Source: Paucimonas sp. (GTDB lineage Bacteria; Pseudomonadota; Gammaproteobacteria; Pseudomonadales; Pseudomonadaceae). From it: a DNA stretch of 64,000 nucleotides. Made by a program: the position numbers and the translations under genes. Below, in pieces: positions 9,011-20,651 of the stretch. The first letter of the stretch is position 1. The number at the start of each line of letters is the position of its first letter. Under the pieces are notes generated by a model. That model ran no database searches, was not told the origin of the DNA, and saw nothing but the letters and a program-made list of their open reading frames with translations. The stretch lies in the NCBI GenBank assembly GCA_031253995.1, contig JAIRVG010000026.1, positions 82,633 to 146,632 of the forward strand, given 5' to 3'.

Positions 9011-9044
9011 AAAAAAAACCCGTATCCAGAGATACGGGTTTTTT
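9011..9044. terminator. Bidirectional terminator after rpmG
   Basis: A-run, arms cccgtatc / gatacggg with loop CAGA, then a T-run. It is symmetrical, so it can end rpmBG on the minus strand and also back up the plus-strand terminator upstream. Confidence 0.88.
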
Positions 9045-9059
9045 CGCAAGCCGGACCAA

Positions 9060-9215
9060 TTACTTGATCTTGGCTTCCTTGTACATCACGTGCTTACGGA
9101 CGACCGGATCGTATTTCTTGATCTCGATCTTGTCCGGAGTGGTGCGCTTGTTCTTGTCGGTGGTGTAGAAGTGGCCAGTACCGGCGCTCGACACCAAACG
9201 GATCAGTTCACGCAT
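9060..9215 (-). CDS. rpmG: 50S ribosomal protein L33
   Basis: A 51-residue basic protein beginning [19 protein letters not shown] and ending MYKEAKIK, an easily recognised bacterial L33 of normal length. It is the non-zinc type, with no CxxC pairs. It lies 11 bp downstream of rpmB on the same strand, the usual rpmB-rpmG operon. The protein is a component of the large ribosomal subunit near the E site. Confidence 0.97.
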   Translation of the reverse strand: MRELIRLVSSAGTGHFYTTDKNKRTTPDKIEIKKYDPVVRKHVMYKEAKIK

Positions 9216-9226
9216 GACGTTCTCCC

Positions 9227-9463
9227 TTAGACCTTGATGCCGTTACGGCGAATGTCGACCAGAACGGCGTCGATGCCGCGCTTGTCGATGATACGCATGC
9301 CCTTGGCGGAAACGCGCAGACGCACGAAACGCTTCTCGGACTCGACCCAGAAGCGATGGTGCTGCAGGTTCGGCAGGAAACGACGACGGGTTTTGTTGTT
9401 TGCGTGGGAAATGTTGTTCCCGGTTACTGGACCCTTACCAGTAACTTGACAGACTCTCGACAT
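9227..9463 (-). CDS. rpmB: 50S ribosomal protein L28
   Basis: A 78-residue L28, beginning [20 protein letters not shown], with the conserved [15 protein letters not shown] and [16 protein letters not shown] segments. It is the first gene of the rpmB-rpmG operon. A GAGG-type ribosome site lies just upstream. A good sigma-70 promoter lies about 150 bp upstream, leaving a structured leader of about 140 nt. Confidence 0.97.
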   Translation of the reverse strand: MSRVCQVTGKGPVTGNNISHANNKTRRRFLPNLQHHRFWVESEKRFVRLRVSAKGMRIIDKRGIDAVLVDIRRNGIKV

Positions 9464-9611
9464 GCCTCAGCCCTCTAAAACCACATGCCCAACCCGGCAT
9501 GGGTTGGCCGCTTAATCTCTCAGTCTTTGGCGCCAGGCGCCTTGATTCTTCGAGGTCTTACCGGCTACACCCAAGGGTGCTGCACACCGGGCCCCTAGAA
9601 AAGAGCGCTGC
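9464..9611 (-). other. Structured 5' leader of rpmB-rpmG
   Basis: No gene is seen in the 363-bp gap 9464-9826. The rpmB side would be transcribed as a ~140-nt leader with three small inverted repeats: cacccttgggtg near 9568, ggcgcctggcgcc near 9530, and ccaaccc/gggttgg at about 9489-9506 close to the ribosome site. The rest of the gap upstream of the binding-protein gene holds only weak promoter-like hexamers (TTGAAA at 9730, TGTAAT at 9751, spacing 15). Confidence 0.5.
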
Positions 9612-9640
9612 TTTATACCAGAAACACCGGAGCACAACAA
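9612..9640 (-). promoter_or_regulatory. Sigma-70 promoter for rpmB-rpmG
   Basis: On the minus strand the -35 TTGTTG (9640-9635) and -10 TATAAA (9617-9612) are exactly 17 bases apart, and the -10 is preceded by TGG. This is a near-consensus housekeeping promoter for ribosomal protein genes. Confidence 0.7.
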
Positions 9641-9826
9641 CACCGGATGCGATCGAAAACCCTGGCCCGACGCCCCGCACGGCGTGGCAAACGGGCTGCG
9701 GCGCTTATTACCGCTCGTCGCGCAATTCGTTGAAAAAGGTGTTGGCGATTTGTAATCCGGGGCACTAGGGTAGGACATTTCCAGACTGCACTGGCAGATG
9801 GGTCGTCGTTCAGCCAAGGAGTCCTC

Positions 9827-11416
9827 ATGCGTCGCGCCGTTCTTCCCCTGTTGTTCACCACCCTGCTCGGCCCCGCCCTGGCCCAGGCCGCCGCGCTCAG
9901 CGTGTGCACCGAGGCAAGCCCCGAAGGCTTCGACGTGGTCCAGTACAACTCGCTGACCACCACCAACGCCTCGGCCGACGTGCTGATGAACCGCCTGGTG
10001 GAATTCGATGCGAAGGCCGGCAAGGTGGTACCGAGCCTGGCGCAAAGCTGGACGGTGTCCGATGACGGCCTGGTCTACACCTTCAAGCTGCACCCGGACG
10101 TGAAGTTCCACACTACGCCGTACTTCAAGCCGAGCCGCACCCTGAACGCCGATGACGTGCTGTTCAGCTTCCAGCGCATGCTCTACCCGGCCCACTCCTG
10201 GCACAAGATCGCCCAGAGCGGCTTCCCCCATGCGCAGTCGCTGCAACTGCCCGACCTCATCAAGCAGATCGATGCCCCGGACCCGCTGAGCGTGCGCTTT
10301 ACCCTGAGCCACCCGGACGCGACCTTCCTCGCCACCCTGAGCATGGGCTTCGCGTCGATCTACCCGGCGGAATACGCCGACCAGCTGCTCAAGGCCGGTA
10401 CGCCGGAGAAGCTCAACAGCCAGCCGATCGGCACCGGGCCGTTCGTCTTCAACCGCTTCCAGAAGGACGCGGTGATCCGCTACCGGGCCAACCCGGATTA
10501 CTTCAAGGGCAAGCCGGCAGTCGACCCGCTGATCTTCGCCATCACCCCGGACGCCAACGTGCGCCTGCAGAAGCTGCGGCGCAACGAGTGCCAGATCGCC
10601 CTGTCGCCCAAGCCGCTGGATATCGCGGCAGCCAGCGAGGACAGCAGCCTGAAAGTGGAGAAGACCGAAGCCTTCATGACCGCTTTCGTCGCCATCAACA
10701 GCCAGCATCCGCCGCTGGACAAGCCGGAAGTGCGCCAGGCGATCAACCTCGCGTTCGACAAGGACAGCTACCTCAAGGCCGTATTCGAAGGCACCGCGGT
10801 GGCCGCCAACGGAGCGTTCCCGCCAAACACCTGGAGCTATGACAAGTCGCTGCCGGGCTACCCGACCGACCCGGCCAAGGCCCAGGAGCTGCTGAAGAAG
10901 GCCGGCCTGCCGGACGGCTTCAGCACCACCATCTGGACCCGCCCCTCCGGCAGCCTGCTCAACCCCAACCCGAGCCTCGGCGCCCAGTTGCTGCAGGCGG
11001 ACCTGGCCAAGGTCGGGATCAAGGCAGAAATTCGCGTGATCGAGTGGGGCGAGCTGATCCGCCGGGCCAAGGCCGGCGAGCATGACCTGCTGTTCATGGG
11101 CTGGGCCGGCGACAACGGCGACCCGGACAACTTCCTCAGCCCGCAATTCTCGTGCGCGGCGGTGACTTCCGGGACCAACTTCGCCCGCTATTGCGACCCG
11201 CGCCTGGACCAGTTGATCAGCGCCGGCAAGACCACCAACGACCAGAGCGTGCGCAGCCGCCTGTACCAGCAGGCCCAGGCGCAGATCCAACAGCAGGCGC
11301 TGTGGCTGCCGCTGGCGCATCCGACTGCGGCGGTGTTGCTGCGCGAGGGTGTCGAGGGATACCAGGTGAACCCGTTCGGGCGTCAGGACTTTGCCGGCGT
11401 GAAAGTGGAACGCTGA
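9827..11416 (+). CDS. Periplasmic peptide-binding protein (SBP family 5)
   Basis: A 529-residue solute-binding protein of the DppA/OppA family. It has a cleavable signal peptide (MRRAVLPLLFTTLLGPALAQAA) and the family landmarks YNSLTTTNASADVLMNRL, LAQSWTVSDDGLVYTFKL and IGTGPFVFNRF. These proteins capture di- or oligopeptides in the periplasm for an ABC importer. No permease or ATPase genes are adjacent, so it is an orphan binding protein, as in the same position (dppA5 neighbourhood) of other Pseudomonas. ATG at 9827 follows AAGGAG. The ligand is not predictable. Confidence 0.92.
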   Translation: MRRAVLPLLFTTLLGPALAQAAALSVCTEASPEGFDVVQYNSLTTTNASADVLMNRLVEFDAKAGKVVPSLAQSWTVSDDGLVYTFKLHPDVKFHTTPYFKPSRTLNADDVLFSFQRMLYPAHSWHKIAQSGFPHAQSLQLPDLIKQIDAPDPLSVRFTLSHPDATFLATLSMGFASIYPAEYADQLLKAGTPEKLNSQPIGTGPFVFNRFQKDAVIRYRANPDYFKGKPAVDPLIFAITPDANVRLQKLRRNECQIALSPKPLDIAAASEDSSLKVEKTEAFMTAFVAINSQHPPLDKPEVRQAINLAFDKDSYLKAVFEGTAVAANGAFPPNTWSYDKSLPGYPTDPAKAQELLKKAGLPDGFSTTIWTRPSGSLLNPNPSLGAQLLQADLAKVGIKAEIRVIEWGELIRRAKAGEHDLLFMGWAGDNGDPDNFLSPQFSCAAVTSGTNFARYCDPRLDQLISAGKTTNDQSVRSRLYQQAQAQIQQQALWLPLAHPTAAVLLREGVEGYQVNPFGRQDFAGVKVER

Positions 11417-11467
11417 ACCACTGTCGCGCAGAGAGGCAATCCGAGAGCTCGACGCGGACCTGCCACC

Positions 11468-12157
11468 TCAGGACGACGCACTGAAGAAGCACCCCCGCTC
11501 ACGCATCGACAGCGGCTCTCCGTCACCAACGATGAAGTGATCGAGGATGCGCACGTCGATCGTCTCCAGCGCATCCATCAGCCGATGGGTAAGCCGGATA
11601 TCGGCCTGGCTCGGCTCAGGATTGCCGGAGGGGTGGTTGTGACAGAGGATCAGCGCCGCAGCATTGTGCGCCAGGGTCCGCTTCACCACCTGCCGCGGGT
11701 ACACCGCGGCGCTGTCGATGGAGCCGCGAAAGAGGATCTCGAACACCAGCGGCCGGTGCTTGGTATCGAGGAACAGGCAGCCGAACACCTCGTCCGCCTC
11801 ATGGCGCAATTGCGCTTTCAGATAGGTACGCACCGCCGCCGGGCTTTCCAGGGCTGAATCGCGCTTCATGGATTCGCCCAGGTGCCGCCGGGCCATCTCC
11901 ATCACCGCCTGCAACTGCGCGAACTTCGCCGCCCCCAGCCCCGGCTCGGTACTGAAACTGCGGCAGTCGGTTTCCAGCAACCCGCGCAAACCGCCAAAGC
12001 GTCCCAACACATCCCTGGCCAGGTCCACCGCACTCTTCCCCCGCACCCCGACCCGCAGGAAAATCGCCAGCAATTCGGCATCCGACAGGCTCGCCGCTCC
12101 CTGCGCCAACAGCTTCTCCCGAGGTCGTTCCGCCGCGGGCCAATCCCTGATACTCAT
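11468..12157 (-). CDS. radC: RadC-family JAMM-domain protein
   Basis: A 229-residue RadC homologue. The N-terminal helix-hairpin-helix ([20 protein letters not shown], to ~70) is followed by a JAB/MPN domain with the metal motif [14 protein letters not shown] (~165-178). RadC was named for DNA repair, but its biochemical role is unsettled. I prefer the ATG at 12157 over a TTG two codons earlier. It is divergently arranged with coaBC, the usual arrangement in gammaproteobacteria. Confidence 0.95.
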   Translation of the reverse strand: MSIRDWPAAERPREKLLAQGAASLSDAELLAIFLRVGVRGKSAVDLARDVLGRFGGLRGLLETDCRSFSTEPGLGAAKFAQLQAVMEMARRHLGESMKRDSALESPAAVRTYLKAQLRHEADEVFGCLFLDTKHRPLVFEILFRGSIDSAAVYPRQVVKRTLAHNAAALILCHNHPSGNPEPSQADIRLTHRLMDALETIDVRILDHFIVGDGEPLSMRERGCFFSASS

Positions 12158-12294
12158 GACCAAATCCCTCTGTCCGTACGTGACTGCTACCGGTTTGAGC
12201 CCTGTGCTATCTTAGCCGCCACTTTTTTGCGCAACGCCCGGCCTGGGGAGGCGTCGGCGTTGCGTGCAAACCTCCATCAGAAAAAGGCAGGCCT

Positions 12295-13503
12295 ATGCAG
12301 CGGCTGTATCGGAAACGCATCGTCCTCGGCGTCGGCGGCGGCATTGCCGCCTACAAGAGCGCCGAGCTGGTTCGCCGACTTCTGGAACACGGCGCCCAGG
12401 TGCGCGTCGTCATGACCCGCGGCGGCGCTGAATTCATCACCCCGCTGACCATGCAGGCGCTCTCCGGGCACCCCGTGCACATGGACCTATTGGATCCCGC
12501 TGCCGAAGCGGCGATGGGCCATATCGAACTGGCCAAGTGGGCCGACCTGGTGCTGATCGCTCCCGCCACCGCCGACCTGATCGCACGCCTGGCCCAGGGC
12601 GTCGCCGACGACCTGCTGACCACCCTGGTGCTCGCCACCGATGCCACGGTCGCCGTGGCCCCGGCGATGAACCAGGCCATGTGGCGCGACCCGGCCACCC
12701 AGGCCAACCTGGAAACCCTGCAGAACCGCTCGATCCAGGTCTTCGGCCCGGCTTCGGGCAGCCAGGCCTGCGGCGACGTCGGCCTTGGCCGCATGCTCGA
12801 AGCCAACGACCTGGCCTGGCTCGCCGCCGAATGCTTCAAGCGCGAGTCGCTGACCGGCAAGCACGTGCTGATCACCGCCGGCCCGACCCAGGAAAACATC
12901 GACCCGGTGCGCTACATCACCAACCACAGCTCCGGGAAAATGGGCTTCGCCCTGGCCGAAGCCGCGGTGGAAGCCGGCGCACGGGTAACCCTGGTCACCG
13001 GCCCGGTGCACCTGCCGACCCCGGACCGGGTCACGCGCATCGACGTGGTCAGCGCCCGCGACATGCTCGCGGCCTGCGAAGCGGCCATGCCCTGCGACCT
13101 GTTCATTGCCTCGGCTGCGGTCGCGGACTACCGCCCGGAAGTCGTCGCCCCGCAAAAGCTCAAGAAAGACCCTACAACCGGTGACGGCCTGCTGCTGCAG
13201 ATGGTGCGCAACCCCGACATTCTCGCCACCCTCGCCACCCGACCGGACCGCCCGTTCAGCGTCGGCTTCGCCGCCGAAACCGAACACCTGCTCGACTACG
13301 CCGCACGCAAGCTCAAGGACAAGAACCTCGACCTGATCGTCGCCAATGACGTGGCCAACCCCAGCATTGGCTTCAACAGCGAGGAAAACGCCTGCAGCGT
13401 GATCGACCGCCAGCTCAAAGAAACCCTGTTCGCGCAGACCAGCAAGGGCAAGATCGCCCGCCAGCTGGTCGCCTTCATCGCCGAACGCCTCAACCAGGTC
13501 TGA
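12295..13503 (+). CDS. coaBC: Bifunctional phosphopantothenoylcysteine decarboxylase/synthetase
   Basis: A 402-residue CoaBC (Dfp). The N-terminal flavoprotein CoaC domain has [29 protein letters not shown] and the APAMNQAMW substrate loop. From about 185 the CoaB synthetase domain has [20 protein letters not shown]. The enzyme couples cysteine to 4'-phosphopantothenate with CTP and decarboxylates the product, two steps of coenzyme A synthesis. Five bases separate it from dut, suggesting a coaBC-dut operon. Full length. Confidence 0.97.
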   Translation: MQRLYRKRIVLGVGGGIAAYKSAELVRRLLEHGAQVRVVMTRGGAEFITPLTMQALSGHPVHMDLLDPAAEAAMGHIELAKWADLVLIAPATADLIARLAQGVADDLLTTLVLATDATVAVAPAMNQAMWRDPATQANLETLQNRSIQVFGPASGSQACGDVGLGRMLEANDLAWLAAECFKRESLTGKHVLITAGPTQENIDPVRYITNHSSGKMGFALAEAAVEAGARVTLVTGPVHLPTPDRVTRIDVVSARDMLAACEAAMPCDLFIASAAVADYRPEVVAPQKLKKDPTTGDGLLLQMVRNPDILATLATRPDRPFSVGFAAETEHLLDYAARKLKDKNLDLIVANDVANPSIGFNSEENACSVIDRQLKETLFAQTSKGKIARQLVAFIAERLNQV

Positions 13504-13507
13504 TTCA

Positions 13508-13963
13508 ATGCACGCTCTCCAAGCCAAGATTCTCGATCCACGCATCGGTGCCGAATTCCCGCTGCCGCAATACGCCACCCCGGGCTCGGCCGGTCTCGAC
13601 CTGCGCGCCATGCTCAAGGAAGACACCGTCCTCGAACCGGGCCAGACCCTGCTGATCCCCACCGGCCTGTCGATCTACATCGGCGATCCGGGCCTGGCGG
13701 CGATGATCCTGCCGCGCTCGGGCCTGGGCCACAAACACGGCATCGTCCTCGGCAACCTGGTCGGCCTGATCGACTCGGACTACCAGGGCGAGCTGATGGT
13801 GTCCTGCTGGAACCGCGGCAACACTGCCTTCACCATCGCCGTCGGCGAGCGCATTGCGCAGCTGGTCCTGGTCCCGGTGGTACAGGCCCATTTCGACATC
13901 GTCGAGACCTTCGACGAGACCCAGCGCGGCGCCGGCGGCTTCGGGCATTCCGGCACCAATTGA
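13508..13963 (+). CDS. dut: dUTP pyrophosphatase
   Basis: A 151-residue trimeric dUTPase with the five conserved motifs visible: [44 protein letters not shown], and the flexible C-terminal [10 protein letters not shown] that closes over the nucleotide. It hydrolyses dUTP to dUMP and PPi, keeping uracil out of DNA. It sits immediately after coaBC. Confidence 0.97.
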   Translation: MHALQAKILDPRIGAEFPLPQYATPGSAGLDLRAMLKEDTVLEPGQTLLIPTGLSIYIGDPGLAAMILPRSGLGHKHGIVLGNLVGLIDSDYQGELMVSCWNRGNTAFTIAVGERIAQLVLVPVVQAHFDIVETFDETQRGAGGFGHSGTN

Positions 13964-14065
13964 TCCACCGATCGTCCCTGGCGTCCTGCCAGGGGCGAAC
14001 TCTCCGGCAGAAAGGCCGTCCAAGCGTTCCATACGCCCGCAAGCCTTCGAGACTGGAGTCCCGTG

Positions 14066-15463
14066 ATGAACGATATGGCCCAACTGATCCCCGCACTGCC
14101 TGACAGCATCTTCCGCGCCTACGATATCCGTGGCGTGGTGGGTGACACACTGCACGCCGAGACGGCCTACTGGATCGGCCGCGCCATCGGCGCGCAGAGC
14201 CTGGCCCAGGGCGAACCGAACGTCTCGGTCGGCCGCGACGGCCGCCTGTCCGGCCCGATGCTGGTGGAACAGCTGATCAAGGGCCTGGCGGACGCCGGTT
14301 GCCAGGTCAGCGATGTCGGCCTGGTGCCGACCCCCGCGCTGTACTACGCGGCCAACGTGCTGGCCGGCAAGTCCGGGGTGATGCTCACCGGCAGCCACAA
14401 CCCGTCGAACTACAACGGCTTCAAGATCGTCATCGCCGGCGACACCCTCGCCAACGAGCAGATCCAGGCCCTGCTGACCCGCATCAAGACCGAAGACCTG
14501 CCCCGCGGTGCGGGCAAGGTGGAGAAGGTCGATATCCTCCCGCGCTATCACCAGCAGATCGTCGGCGACGTCAAGCTCGCCCGCCGCCTCAAGGTGGTGG
14601 TGGACTGCGGCAACGGCGCCGCCGGCGTCAATGCCCCGCAACTGCTGGCCGCGCTGGACTGCGAGGTCATCCCGCTGTTCTGCGAGGTGGACGGCAACTT
14701 CCCCAACCACCACCCGGACCCGGGCAAGCCGGAAAACCTCGTCGACCTGATCGCCAAGGTCAAGGAAACCGGGGCCGACCTGGGCCTGGCCTTCGACGGC
14801 GACGGTGACCGCGTCGGCGTGGTGACCAACACCGGCACCATCGTCTACCCCGACCGCCTGCTGATGCTCTTCGCCCAGGACGTGCTGGAGCGCAATCCGG
14901 GCGCCGAGATCATCTTCGACGTCAAGTGCACCCGCCGCCTGACCCCGCTGATCGCCGAGCACGGCGGCACCTCGCGGATGTGGAAGACCGGGCATTCGCT
15001 GATCAAGAAGAAGATGAAGGAAACCGGCGCCCTGCTGGCCGGCGAGATGAGCGGGCACATCTTCATCAAGGAACGCTGGTTCGGTTTCGACGACGGCATC
15101 TACAGCGCCGCGCGCCTGCTGGAGATCCTCAGCAAGGCGTCGGTGGACGCCGAAACCCTGTTCGCCGGCTTCCCGAATGATATTTCCACGCCGGAAATCA
15201 ACATTGATGTGACCGACGAGGGTAAATTCAGCATCATTGATGCACTGCAACGCGACGCCGACTGGGGCGCGGCCGACCTCACCACCATCGACGGTGTGCG
15301 AGTCGACTATCCCCACGGCTGGGGCCTGGTCCGCGCCTCCAACACCACACCGGTGCTGGTGCTGCGCTTCGAGGCCGACAATGAAGCCGAACTGCAGCGA
15401 ATCAAGGCTATATTCCATGCGCAGCTCAAGCGCGTAGCCCCCGACCTGCAACTACCGTTCTGA
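14066..15463 (+). CDS. algC: Phosphomannomutase/phosphoglucomutase AlgC
   Basis: A 465-residue alpha-D-phosphohexomutase. The catalytic serine loop TGSHNPSNYNGFK carries Ser~110, the metal loop is DGDGDR, the sugar-binding loop is GEMSGH, and the C-terminal phosphate-binding RASNTTPVLVLRFE is present. AlgC interconverts mannose-6-P/-1-P and glucose-6-P/-1-P for alginate, LPS and other polysaccharides. ATG at 14066 follows GGAG; a GTG one codon earlier is possible. It lies about 100 bp after dut and just before argB. Confidence 0.97.
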   Translation: MNDMAQLIPALPDSIFRAYDIRGVVGDTLHAETAYWIGRAIGAQSLAQGEPNVSVGRDGRLSGPMLVEQLIKGLADAGCQVSDVGLVPTPALYYAANVLAGKSGVMLTGSHNPSNYNGFKIVIAGDTLANEQIQALLTRIKTEDLPRGAGKVEKVDILPRYHQQIVGDVKLARRLKVVVDCGNGAAGVNAPQLLAALDCEVIPLFCEVDGNFPNHHPDPGKPENLVDLIAKVKETGADLGLAFDGDGDRVGVVTNTGTIVYPDRLLMLFAQDVLERNPGAEIIFDVKCTRRLTPLIAEHGGTSRMWKTGHSLIKKKMKETGALLAGEMSGHIFIKERWFGFDDGIYSAARLLEILSKASVDAETLFAGFPNDISTPEINIDVTDEGKFSIIDALQRDADWGAADLTTIDGVRVDYPHGWGLVRASNTTPVLVLRFEADNEAELQRIKAIFHAQLKRVAPDLQLPF

Positions 15464-16402
<939 letters not shown>

Positions 16403-16420
16403 CTTTTCCGGCAGGCAAAG

Positions 16421-16448
16421 AAAAAGGCGACCGATCGGTCGCCTTTTT
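16421..16448. terminator. Bidirectional terminator between argB and pyrE
   Basis: Perfect palindrome AAAAAGGCGACC / GGTCGCCTTTTT with loop GATC, located between the convergent argB and pyrE genes and usable on both strands. Confidence 0.92.
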
Positions 16449-16465
16449 CATTTTTCGCGCCTGGC

Positions 16466-17107
16466 TCAGATGCCGTACTGCGCGCGGTAGGCTTCCACCG
16501 CCGGCAGGTGCTGCTTGAGCTGCGGGTCGTCGGCGAGGAATTCGAGGACCTGGGTCAGCGAGACGATGCTGACCACCGGAATGCCGAAGTCGCGTTCCAC
16601 TTCCTGGATCGCCGACAGCTCACCATTGCCGCGCTCTTCGCGGTTCAGCGCGATCAGCACGCCAGCGGCGCGGGCTTCCTGGGCCTTGATGATCTGCATG
16701 ACTTCGCGGATTGCGGTGCCGGCGGTGATCACGTCGTCGATGATCAGCACGTCACCGGCCAGCGGTGCGCCGACCAGGCTGCCGCCTTCGCCGTGGTCCT
16801 TGGCTTCCTTGCGGTTGAAGCACCATGGCACGTCGAGCTGGTGTTGCTCGGCCAGTTGCACCGCGGTCGCCGCCGCCAGGGGAATGCCCTTGTAGGCCGG
16901 GCCGAAGAGCACGTCGAAGGGAATCTTGCTGTCGACGATGGCCGCCGCGTAGCAACGCCCGAGCTGGGCCAGGGCCGAGCCGCTGTTGAACAGGCCGGCA
17001 TTGAAGAAATAGGGGCTGGTACGACCCGACTTGAGGGTGAACTCACCGAAGCGCAGAACCCCGCGATCGATGGCAAAACGGATGAATTCGCGCTGATACG
17101 GCTGCAT
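16466..17107 (-). CDS. pyrE: Orotate phosphoribosyltransferase
   Basis: A 213-residue type I phosphoribosyltransferase. It has [16 protein letters not shown] at the N-terminus, [11 protein letters not shown], the flexible loop [13 protein letters not shown], and the PRPP-binding motif [13 protein letters not shown]. It converts orotate and PRPP to OMP in pyrimidine synthesis. It is divergent from crc, with 80 bp between the start codons, as in other Pseudomonas. Confidence 0.97.
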   Translation of the reverse strand: MQPYQREFIRFAIDRGVLRFGEFTLKSGRTSPYFFNAGLFNSGSALAQLGRCYAAAIVDSKIPFDVLFGPAYKGIPLAAATAVQLAEQHQLDVPWCFNRKEAKDHGEGGSLVGAPLAGDVLIIDDVITAGTAIREVMQIIKAQEARAAGVLIALNREERGNGELSAIQEVERDFGIPVVSIVSLTQVLEFLADDPQLKQHLPAVEAYRAQYGI

Positions 17108-17187
17108 GAGGAGTCCCGGATACCACGGATTTAGCTAATTGAGTACAGCTCGGGTATCATACACGCACGAGATTTTTGGGGCCATTT

Positions 17188-17967
17188 ATGCGGATCATCA
17201 GTGTGAACGTGAATGGCATTCAGGCTGCGGTCGAGCGAGGATTGCTCAGCTGGCTGCAAGCCCAGAATGCCGACGTCATCTGCCTTCAGGATACCCGCGC
17301 CTCGGCCTTTGAACTCGATGACCCGGCTTTTCAGCTAGATGGCTACTTCCTTTATGCCTGCGACGCAGAAGTACCCGCCCAAGGCGGCGTGGCGCTTTAT
17401 TCGCGGTTGCAGCCCAAGGCAGTCATCAGCGGCCTGGGCTTCGAGACAGCCGACCGCTACGGGCGTTACCTGCAGGCCGACTTCGACAAAGTCAGTATTG
17501 CCACCTTGCTCCTGCCTTCCGGGCAGAACGGCGACGAAGACCTGAACCAGAAGTTCAAGTTGATGGACGACTTCGCCAAGTACCTGGACAAGCAGCGGCG
17601 CAAACGCCGTGAATACATCTACTGCGGCTCGCTCTACGTGGCGCAGCAGAAGCTCGACATCAAGAACTGGCGCGACAGCCAGCAGTCGCCGGGCTTCCTC
17701 GCCCCCGAGCGCGCCTGGATGGACGAGATCGTCGGCAACATGGGCTACGTCGACGCCCTGCGCGAAGTCAGCCGTGAAGGCGACCAGTACAGCTGGTGGC
17801 CAGACAACGAACAGGCCGAGATGCTCAACCTGGGCTATCGGTTCGACTACCAGTTGCTGACTCCAGGCCTGCGTCGCTTCGTGCGCAGCGCACGCCTGCC
17901 ACGCCAGCCGCGCTTCTCGCAGCATGCGCCGCTGATCGTGGATTACGACTGGACGCTGACGATCTGA
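17188..17967 (+). CDS. crc: Catabolite repression control protein Crc
   Basis: A 259-residue protein of the exonuclease III/EEP fold, exactly the length of Pseudomonas Crc, starting MRIISVNVNGIQAAVERGLL and ending IVDYDWTLTI. In Crc the fold has lost nuclease activity. The protein joins Hfq on A-rich target mRNAs to repress catabolic genes until the CrcZ-type RNAs relieve it. The ATG at 17188 is chosen because the family starts there; four further codons upstream are open. A terminator follows directly. The catabolic genes nearby (dehydrogenases, putrescine cluster) are the kind of targets Crc controls, but no specific site is claimed. Confidence 0.96.
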   Translation: MRIISVNVNGIQAAVERGLLSWLQAQNADVICLQDTRASAFELDDPAFQLDGYFLYACDAEVPAQGGVALYSRLQPKAVISGLGFETADRYGRYLQADFDKVSIATLLLPSGQNGDEDLNQKFKLMDDFAKYLDKQRRKRREYIYCGSLYVAQQKLDIKNWRDSQQSPGFLAPERAWMDEIVGNMGYVDALREVSREGDQYSWWPDNEQAEMLNLGYRFDYQLLTPGLRRFVRSARLPRQPRFSQHAPLIVDYDWTLTI

Positions 17968-17979
17968 TCACCAGATGCA

Positions 17980-18011
17980 AAAAAGCCGACCTCATGGGGT
18001 CGGCTTTTTTG
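17980..18011 (+). terminator. Intrinsic terminator after crc
   Basis: AAAAGCCGACC / GGTCGGCTTTTTT with loop TCATG, 13 bases after the crc stop. Confidence 0.9.
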
Positions 18012-18027
18012 TGGGCCCTGACTCGGA

Positions 18028-18105
18028 CCCTGTGGGAGCTGGCTTGCCAGCGATTGCTGTAGTGAATTCACCATAGCTATCGCTGGCAAGCCAGCTCCCA
18101 CAGGG
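18028..18105. repeat. REP pair (BIME-like) between crc and rph
   Basis: Two inverted 27-base arms, ccctgtgggagctggcttgc... at 18028-18054 and its reverse complement at 18079-18105, separated by ~24 bases. It lies between the convergent crc and rph genes. The same core recurs at 30841, 38792, 48039 and 59241. Confidence 0.92.
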
Positions 18106-18117
18106 TTATCCGCTGAA

Positions 18118-18840
18118 TCAGTCGGCCAGTGCAGCCTTCTGCAGCTCGAACAGGTCGGCCATGCCTTTCTGTGCGATGGCCAGCATGGCGTTCAGCTCTT
18201 CCGGCTGGAAAGGCGCGCCTTCGGCGGTGCCCTGGACTTCGATGAAGCCGCCGGCACTGGTCATGACCACGTTCAGGTCGGTCTCGGCGGCGGAGTCTTC
18301 CAGGTAGTCCAGGTCGAGGACCGCTTCGCCTTTGTACATGCCCACGGAGACCGCGGCGATCATGTGCTTGAGCGGATCACCGCCCTTGAGGCCACCACGC
18401 TTCTTGACCACGCGCAGGGCGTCGACCAGGGCGACCATGGCGCCGGTGATGGACGCGGTGCGGGTGCCGCCGTCGGCCTGGATCACGTCGCAGTCGACGT
18501 ACAGGGTGATGTCACCCAGCTTGCTCATGTCCAGCGCGGCGCGCAGCGAACGGCCGATCAGGCGCTGGATCTCCAGGGTGCGGCCGCCCTGCTTGCCACG
18601 GCTGGCTTCGCGCTGGTTACGCTCGCCGGTGGAGCGCGGCAGCATGCCGTACTCGGCGGTCAGCCAGCCCTGGCCCTGGCCTTTCAGGAAGCGCGGGACG
18701 CCATTCTCGACACTGACCGTGCAGACGACCTTGGTGTCGCCGAACTCGACCAGTACCGACCCTTCGGCGTGCTTGGTGTAGTTGCGGGTGATGCGGATCG
18801 AGCGGAGCTGATCGGCGGCGCGACCACTTGGACGTTTCAT
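18118..18840 (-). CDS. rph: Ribonuclease PH
   Basis: A 240-residue phosphorolytic exoribonuclease. The start [20 protein letters not shown], the phosphate-binding region with [20 protein letters not shown], and the acidic [19 protein letters not shown] are characteristic. It trims tRNA 3' ends using phosphate as nucleophile. I chose the ATG at 18840 because the family begins at that Met; the upstream extension is unlike RNase PH. It is divergent from yicC. Confidence 0.97.
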   Translation of the reverse strand: MKRPSGRAADQLRSIRITRNYTKHAEGSVLVEFGDTKVVCTVSVENGVPRFLKGQGQGWLTAEYGMLPRSTGERNQREASRGKQGGRTLEIQRLIGRSLRAALDMSKLGDITLYVDCDVIQADGGTRTASITGAMVALVDALRVVKKRGGLKGGDPLKHMIAAVSVGMYKGEAVLDLDYLEDSAAETDLNVVMTSAGGFIEVQGTAEGAPFQPEELNAMLAIAQKGMADLFELQKAALAD

Positions 18841-18932
18841 AAGGGATACCTGTACTGGGGGTTCGAACTGCCGAGCATTATAGAGCCACAGGGCCGGGGA
18901 GGACATGCCTGAAGCTGTATTGGCTGTACCGG

Positions 18933-18960
18933 CCTCATCGCTGGCAAGCCAGCGATGAGG
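18933..18960. repeat. Short REP-derived palindrome upstream of rph
   Basis: Arms cctcatcgctgg / ccagcgatgagg with loop caag, a truncated form of the REP arm seen at 18045 and 18079. It lies in the 278-bp rph-yicC intergenic region, where otherwise only a TACAAT (19057-19062) resembling a -10 box for yicC is seen. Confidence 0.75.
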
Positions 18961-19118
18961 CCCGGAAGAACAGCACAAAGCCCCCGGTCGGTATTCACCC
19001 TATCCTTCCACACCGGTTTGTAACATCAGTGGATGGGACCGGACTGCGCACTGCGCTACAATCCTGCGCCTTTGCAGCCTGTCGGCTTTCACCTTCATCT
19101 ATCTGCGAGGTACTTCCC

Positions 19119-20616
<1,498 letters not shown>

Positions 20617-20651
20617 GCCCTCGCCTTCCGGGCCGCCTCATGCGCTGAGCG

